A stretch of DNA of 8,645 bases, taken from NCBI GenBank assembly GCA_016932965.1, contig JAFGBW010000135.1, positions 1 through 8,645 on the forward strand. Direction: 5' to 3'. The stretch's first letter is position 1. Every line of letters starts with the position of its first letter. The notes beneath the pieces were generated by a model that searched no databases, was not told the DNA's origin, and saw nothing but the letters and a program-made list of their open reading frames with translations. Source of the stretch: Candidatus Auribacterota bacterium. Its GTDB lineage: Bacteria; Auribacterota; JAFGBW01. This document shows, one piece after another, positions 6,050 to 8,645 of this stretch. The translations under genes and the position numbers were made by a program.

Positions 6050-6842
6050 GGTGATTGCCTCTTATGCTTTTTCCAATGCCTTCGAAATACTCATTTTTTT
6101 TGATAAAGCCGATCCGGCGGTATAAGAGAATCGCCTGCGCATTACCCCGGTTCACTTTGATGCTGATGCAGTCAAACACCTCTTCCTGCAGCGACTGGCA
6201 TAATAGAAGAAGGGCGGAGGTGGCATATCCCTTGTTTCTGTAATCGCTGTCAGTGATCACGTTTCCGATGGTGGCGGTGCGATAATCAAAACAGAGAACC
6301 GTGGTGCCGGCCATGGAGACGAGTTTGTCTTCTTTTTGAACTCCAAAATAGATGCCATGATTGAATTGATCCACGTCGAAAACACCTTTTTCCACATTAC
6401 GAAAATATAGATCCCTGGCTTTGGGGAAGTCTTCCGGAGCCAGACGGCGTACCTCGGAGCTGACGGGAAAGGAATTAAAGCGGAAATGTTCCAGCTTCAT
6501 TTTATGCATGATCAGGGCTGAATCAAAGTGGTAATGTTCCTTTAAAATGCCAATGCAGCTGATCGGCGCCTCAACAAAGATTGTTTTCGGTATGATTTCA
6601 GAACGGATGATATAAGCCAGACAATTAGGTTCACCGGCAAGAAAAACCGGCGTGGGAGAAAGATGCTTGAACATCAGCGCCAGACCCAAATTGGTCCCCT
6701 CCTGATGGCCGTACCAGGAAGCCACGGACCAGATCCGGTCATCCAGACTCATGAGGGCCTCCGATGCCCAGACACGGTCGAGGGAGAGATAATCGGAAAT
6801 CAGTTTCCGGTCATGAATTAGTGCGATGGATTCTTGCATCAT
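6042..6842 (-). CDS. GNAT-family N-acetyltransferase with extra N-terminal domain, embedded in the flagellar operon
   Basis: A 266-residue protein with a C-terminal GNAT acetyl-CoA-dependent acetyltransferase domain (about 128-260). Motif A is ATIGNVITDSDYRNKGYA (190-207), containing the pyrophosphate-binding RNKGYA; motif B is NRGNAQAILLYRRIGF (231-246), with the typical Asn, Ala, Tyr and Gly-Phe. The N-terminal ~125 residues show no motif I recognise and may be a degenerate second GNAT fold or a substrate-recognition domain; the layout recalls FR47-like two-part acetyltransferases. No signal or membrane segment is visible. It lies 15 bases after the fliL stop and overlaps the fliM start by eight bases, so it is certainly part of the flagellar unit. 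The substrate is unknown: a flagellar protein, a glycan precursor or a small molecule are all possible. Start at the first of two adjacent ATG codons; the Shine-Dalgarno is weak. Confidence 0.88.
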   Translation of the reverse strand: MMQESIALIHDRKLISDYLSLDRVWASEALMSLDDRIWSVASWYGHQEGTNLGLALMFKHLSPTPVFLAGEPNCLAYIIRSEIIPKTIFVEAPISCIGILKEHYHFDSALIMHKMKLEHFRFNSFPVSSEVRRLAPEDFPKARDLYFRNVEKGVFDVDQFNHGIYFGVQKEDKLVSMAGTTVLCFDYRTATIGNVITDSDYRNKGYATSALLLLCQSLQEEVFDCISIKVNRGNAQAILLYRRIGFIKKNEYFEGIGKSIRGNHHG

Positions 6843-6857
6843 GATTTTGCTTTTTCA

Positions 6858-7394
6858 TCATTGTATGACAAAGTCCCTGAAAAATACATCTTTTACCTGT
6901 CCATTGATCAGCAGTTCGTTTAGTTTATCGCGGATTTCCCTTTTAATATTGTTCCTGGAAGCGGGATTGTCGATCTGTTCCATGGGTTTTGAGCTGAAAA
7001 TGGAATTCAAAATATCCGTCATCTGATACTTTCTGGTTTCGAATTCTTTTTTCATCTGATCCTCGTTCTTGGCTTCGAGTTCCAAACTCACGCTCACTTT
7101 GAGATATCGGGTTCCCTGGGTGCCCATGATGTTGACGATCAAGGTGTCGAAAGATTCGATCAGATCAGGCATTTTTTTATCTTCAAGTATTTCTTTTTCA
7201 ATCCCCGGTTTTTCTGTTTCCACTTTCAGGAATGATTTCATGCCGAAAAAGGTACCAGTCCCCAGGAAAATAATAAGAAGACCTCCGATAAGCATGTTTT
7301 TACCGCTCAAGAGCTTTTTTTCAGCCGGAGCAGTCGGCTGCTCTTTTTTTTCCTGCCCTTGTTGCGGAGCAGCGCCTTTTTTTTCTTCTGCCAT
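6858..7394 (-). CDS. fliL: Flagellar basal body-associated protein FliL
   Basis: FliL is an inner-membrane protein that surrounds the stator units and supports motor torque. The 178-residue protein has a short Lys/Gln/Pro-rich cytoplasmic N-terminus (1-32), a single membrane segment (about 33-52, in MLIGGLLIIFLGTGTFFGMK) and a periplasmic FliL domain (about 80-178). Typical features are FDTLIVNIMG (82-91), RYLKVSVSLEL (96-106), and the final helix and strand with IRDKLNELLINGQVKDVFF (154-172). A strong AGGAGG at 7400-7405, five bases before the ATG, fixes the start. It sits 32 bases after the FliL-like gene and 15 bases before the GNAT gene. Of the two FliL proteins in the window this one is closer to the canonical form. 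Confidence 0.93.
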   Translation of the reverse strand: MAEEKKGAAPQQGQEKKEQPTAPAEKKLLSGKNMLIGGLLIIFLGTGTFFGMKSFLKVETEKPGIEKEILEDKKMPDLIESFDTLIVNIMGTQGTRYLKVSVSLELEAKNEDQMKKEFETRKYQMTDILNSIFSSKPMEQIDNPASRNNIKREIRDKLNELLINGQVKDVFFRDFVIQ

Positions 7395-7399
7395 GGGAT

Positions 7400-7405
7400 C
7401 CTCCT
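7400..7405 (-). promoter_or_regulatory. fliL: Strong ribosome binding site for fliL
   Basis: A perfect AGGAGG on the minus strand five bases before the ATG at 7394. It is the best Shine-Dalgarno in the flagellar run, suggesting that fliL is translated well and independently of the gene upstream. Confidence 0.7.
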
Positions 7406-7426
7406 AAAAAATGGACATTATCTTGA

Positions 7427-8035
7427 TTATTTAGTCTCCAGTAGAATCAGATTTTCTTTTGCCAAGTGTCGAATTTTATATTTACTAAAGAAAATATCCC
7501 TCACCTTTGTTGTTGACAAGGTAGCGTTCAATTCGTCACGAATCAATCTTTTTAATTTGTTTTCTTCACTGAGCGTGTCGATATCCCAGGACCTTTTTTC
7601 CAAAAGGACCGAAAGGATCTTATCCCTGAGTTCTGCTTCCCGGCTTGCGCACTCAAAAAGGCCGCTGTCGTTACTGATAGCGAGATGGATTGAGAGGATC
7701 AGGCTTTTGGGATTATCTGTGTCTTGTAGATTGGCTTCCAGATCATTCATGGAATAGATGGGGTCTGAATATTGATTTTTTTTTCTGGAAGTATAAAGGG
7801 GGGAGGAATAGACAGACTCTGCCCCATGATAATACCCCATTTTGAAAACGCCGTATTCGGAGCCAGCCACAATGAAGATGAGAAGAACAAGCACCCAGGT
7901 TTTAATCGAGATTTGTTTCCAGGATGAATTTTGAACCGGTCCTGGAAACATGGTGTCCGGTACAAGCGGCATACCGGGAACTTCCGGTTCAGGGATCATT
8001 GGTTTGTTCTCTTCCATTGGATTTGGATCAGCCAT
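7427..8035 (-). CDS. Divergent FliL-like protein (second FliL paralogue)
   Basis: A 202-residue single-pass membrane protein with FliL architecture. It has a Pro/Met-rich cytoplasmic N-terminus (1-40, repeated PEPEVPGMP-like stretches), a membrane segment (about 43-62, within SIKTWVLVLLIFIVAGSEYG), a linker rich in Tyr and Ser (63-95), and a FliL-type periplasmic domain (about 108-190). The domain is recognised by alignment with the adjacent FliL: SLILSIHLAI (111-120) against the RYLKVSVSLEL strand, and KRLIRDELNATLSTTKVRDIFFSKY (162-186) against the IRDKLNELL/VKDVFF helix and strand. Similarity is clear only in these parts, so an ancient duplication is likely. AAGGAG at 8042-8047 lies six bases before the ATG, which overlaps the motB stop by eight bases. 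Role inferred: stator-associated, alongside MotB and FliL. Confidence 0.8.
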   Translation of the reverse strand: MADPNPMEENKPMIPEPEVPGMPLVPDTMFPGPVQNSSWKQISIKTWVLVLLIFIVAGSEYGVFKMGYYHGAESVYSSPLYTSRKKNQYSDPIYSMNDLEANLQDTDNPKSLILSIHLAISNDSGLFECASREAELRDKILSVLLEKRSWDIDTLSEENKLKRLIRDELNATLSTTKVRDIFFSKYKIRHLAKENLILLETK

Positions 8036-8645
8036 TTTTGACTCCTTCCTCAGTCGGTTGAGTGACGTCCACCTGGATTTCCACCCTCCGGTTCATTTTT
8101 TTTCCATGAAGAGTTTCATTAGTGGTACGGGGTTTGAATTCCCCGTGTGCAACCGCCTGGATTCGTTTAGGGGAAATCCCTGCCTCGACAAAATAATGCA
8201 GCACGGAAAGCGCCCTGTCAGAGGATAATTCCCAATTCGATTGATATCGGGTAGTGGCGATCAGTTCATTATCCGTGTGTCCTTCAATGCTCATGGGAAA
8301 GGGGACTTTCTGGAATAATTCAACGAGCTTATCCAACAGGATTGTTGTTTTTTTGTCTTTCTTCAGGAGCGAATTGCCGCTTTTAAATAGGAGGGATTCA
8401 GGAAGATTGACCGCCATTTTGTTTCCATTGACAGAGGCGGTCAGAAGATTGGTGATCTCCATTTCTACAGCGATGCTTTTAATTTTTTTGGCAAGATTCT
8501 CCAAGTATTTTTGGTTCGGATTTTTGGGTTCTGTGAAAGGTTTACCCTGTTTCGAATGGAAAAGCGCCGCAACAGGGGTGGGGAGTTTATTGATAAGTGC
8601 CGCAGCCTTGTTGTTAGCCAGAAGTCCCAGTGAACTCTGCAAGGA
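8028..8645 (-). CDS. motB: Flagellar motor stator protein MotB, 5' end cut by window edge
   Basis: MotB pairs with MotA to form the ion-driven stator and anchors it to peptidoglycan. The reading frame is open to base 8645, so the visible 205 residues are the C-terminal part; a TTG at 8642 is only an internal codon. The N-terminal membrane helix with the ion-binding Asp lies outside the window. The visible part begins with QSSLGLL, a segment usually found just after the MotB helix and plug region. The OmpA-type peptidoglycan-binding domain follows, marked by MSIEGHTDN, NWELSSDRALSVLHYF, RIQAVAHGEFKP and the closing MNRRVEIQV. The flagellar neighbours favour MotB over a general OmpA-family lipoprotein. 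Its stop overlaps the start of the FliL-like gene. motA is expected just upstream. Whether protons or sodium drive it cannot be told without the N-terminus. Confidence 0.9.
   Translation of the reverse strand, partial: SLQSSLGLLANNKAAALINKLPTPVAALFHSKQGKPFTEPKNPNQKYLENLAKKIKSIAVEMEITNLLTASVNGNKMAVNLPESLLFKSGNSLLKKDKKTTILLDKLVELFQKVPFPMSIEGHTDNELIATTRYQSNWELSSDRALSVLHYFVEAGISPKRIQAVAHGEFKPRTTNETLHGKKMNRRVEIQVDVTQPTEEGVKNG

Noticed and set aside
7359-7757. 132-residue plus-strand open frame across the fliL / FliL-like junction
   Set aside because: Antisense to both genes and their ribosome binding site. Its Ser/Phe/Leu-rich content is what the reverse strand of Lys/Glu-rich genes gives.
8640-8642. 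TTG at 8642 as the motB start codon
   Set aside because: The frame continues open to the window edge, and MotB needs an N-terminal membrane helix that would lie further upstream, so this TTG is an internal Leu codon.

Overview
The window is a compact block of a diderm, motile bacterial chromosome with moderate GC (roughly mid-40s percent by eye). Every convincing gene lies on the minus strand, so the reading order is from high to low coordinates. A Kdo/heptose pathway implies a lipopolysaccharide-type outer membrane, and flagellar motor genes imply swimming. The KdsA is of the metal-dependent (Cys) type, a DUF1015 gene is present, and an acetyltransferase sits inside the flagellar cluster. 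Together these suggest a lineage away from the enteric bacteria, possibly Desulfobacterota, Nitrospirota or a related candidate phylum. That placement is inference; no marker in the window fixes the taxonomy.

Region 1 (8645 to 4621) is a flagellar motor/switch operon: motB (5' end outside the window), a divergent FliL-like protein, fliL, a two-part GNAT acetyltransferase, fliM and fliN. Genes overlap or are separated by at most about 30 bases, so co-transcription is likely. MotB and the FliL proteins belong to the stator side of the motor, and FliM/FliN form the C-ring that takes the CheY signal. The run stops after fliN; the export genes (fliO/P/Q/R) that often follow are not in this window.

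Region 2 (4620 to 3065) holds two stand-alone housekeeping genes. The 140-base gap after fliN contains two weak hairpins and probably ends the flagellar transcript. mtnA (methionine salvage isomerase) follows, then a small NifU-type Fe-S scaffold protein with its own likely -10 box and a good ribosome binding site.

Region 3 (3064 to 1) looks like one transcription unit behind a recognisable sigma70-type promoter: a DUF1015 protein, gmhB, kdsB and kdsA (3' end outside the window). The genes are joined by a zero-gap TGA/ATG junction and two ATGA overlaps. KdsA makes Kdo-8-phosphate, KdsB activates Kdo as CMP-Kdo, and GmhB supplies a heptose phosphate step, so this is an LPS inner-core precursor operon with a DUF1015 gene of unknown role at its head.

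I found no mobile element, CRISPR array, tRNA/rRNA, phage remnant or defence system, and no gene-free stretch over 300 bases. I do not see a clearly new biological system. The points most worth a second look are the GNAT protein between fliL and fliM, the tandem unequal FliL pair, the DUF1015 gene leading the Kdo operon, and non-standard residues in the KdsA active-site loop.
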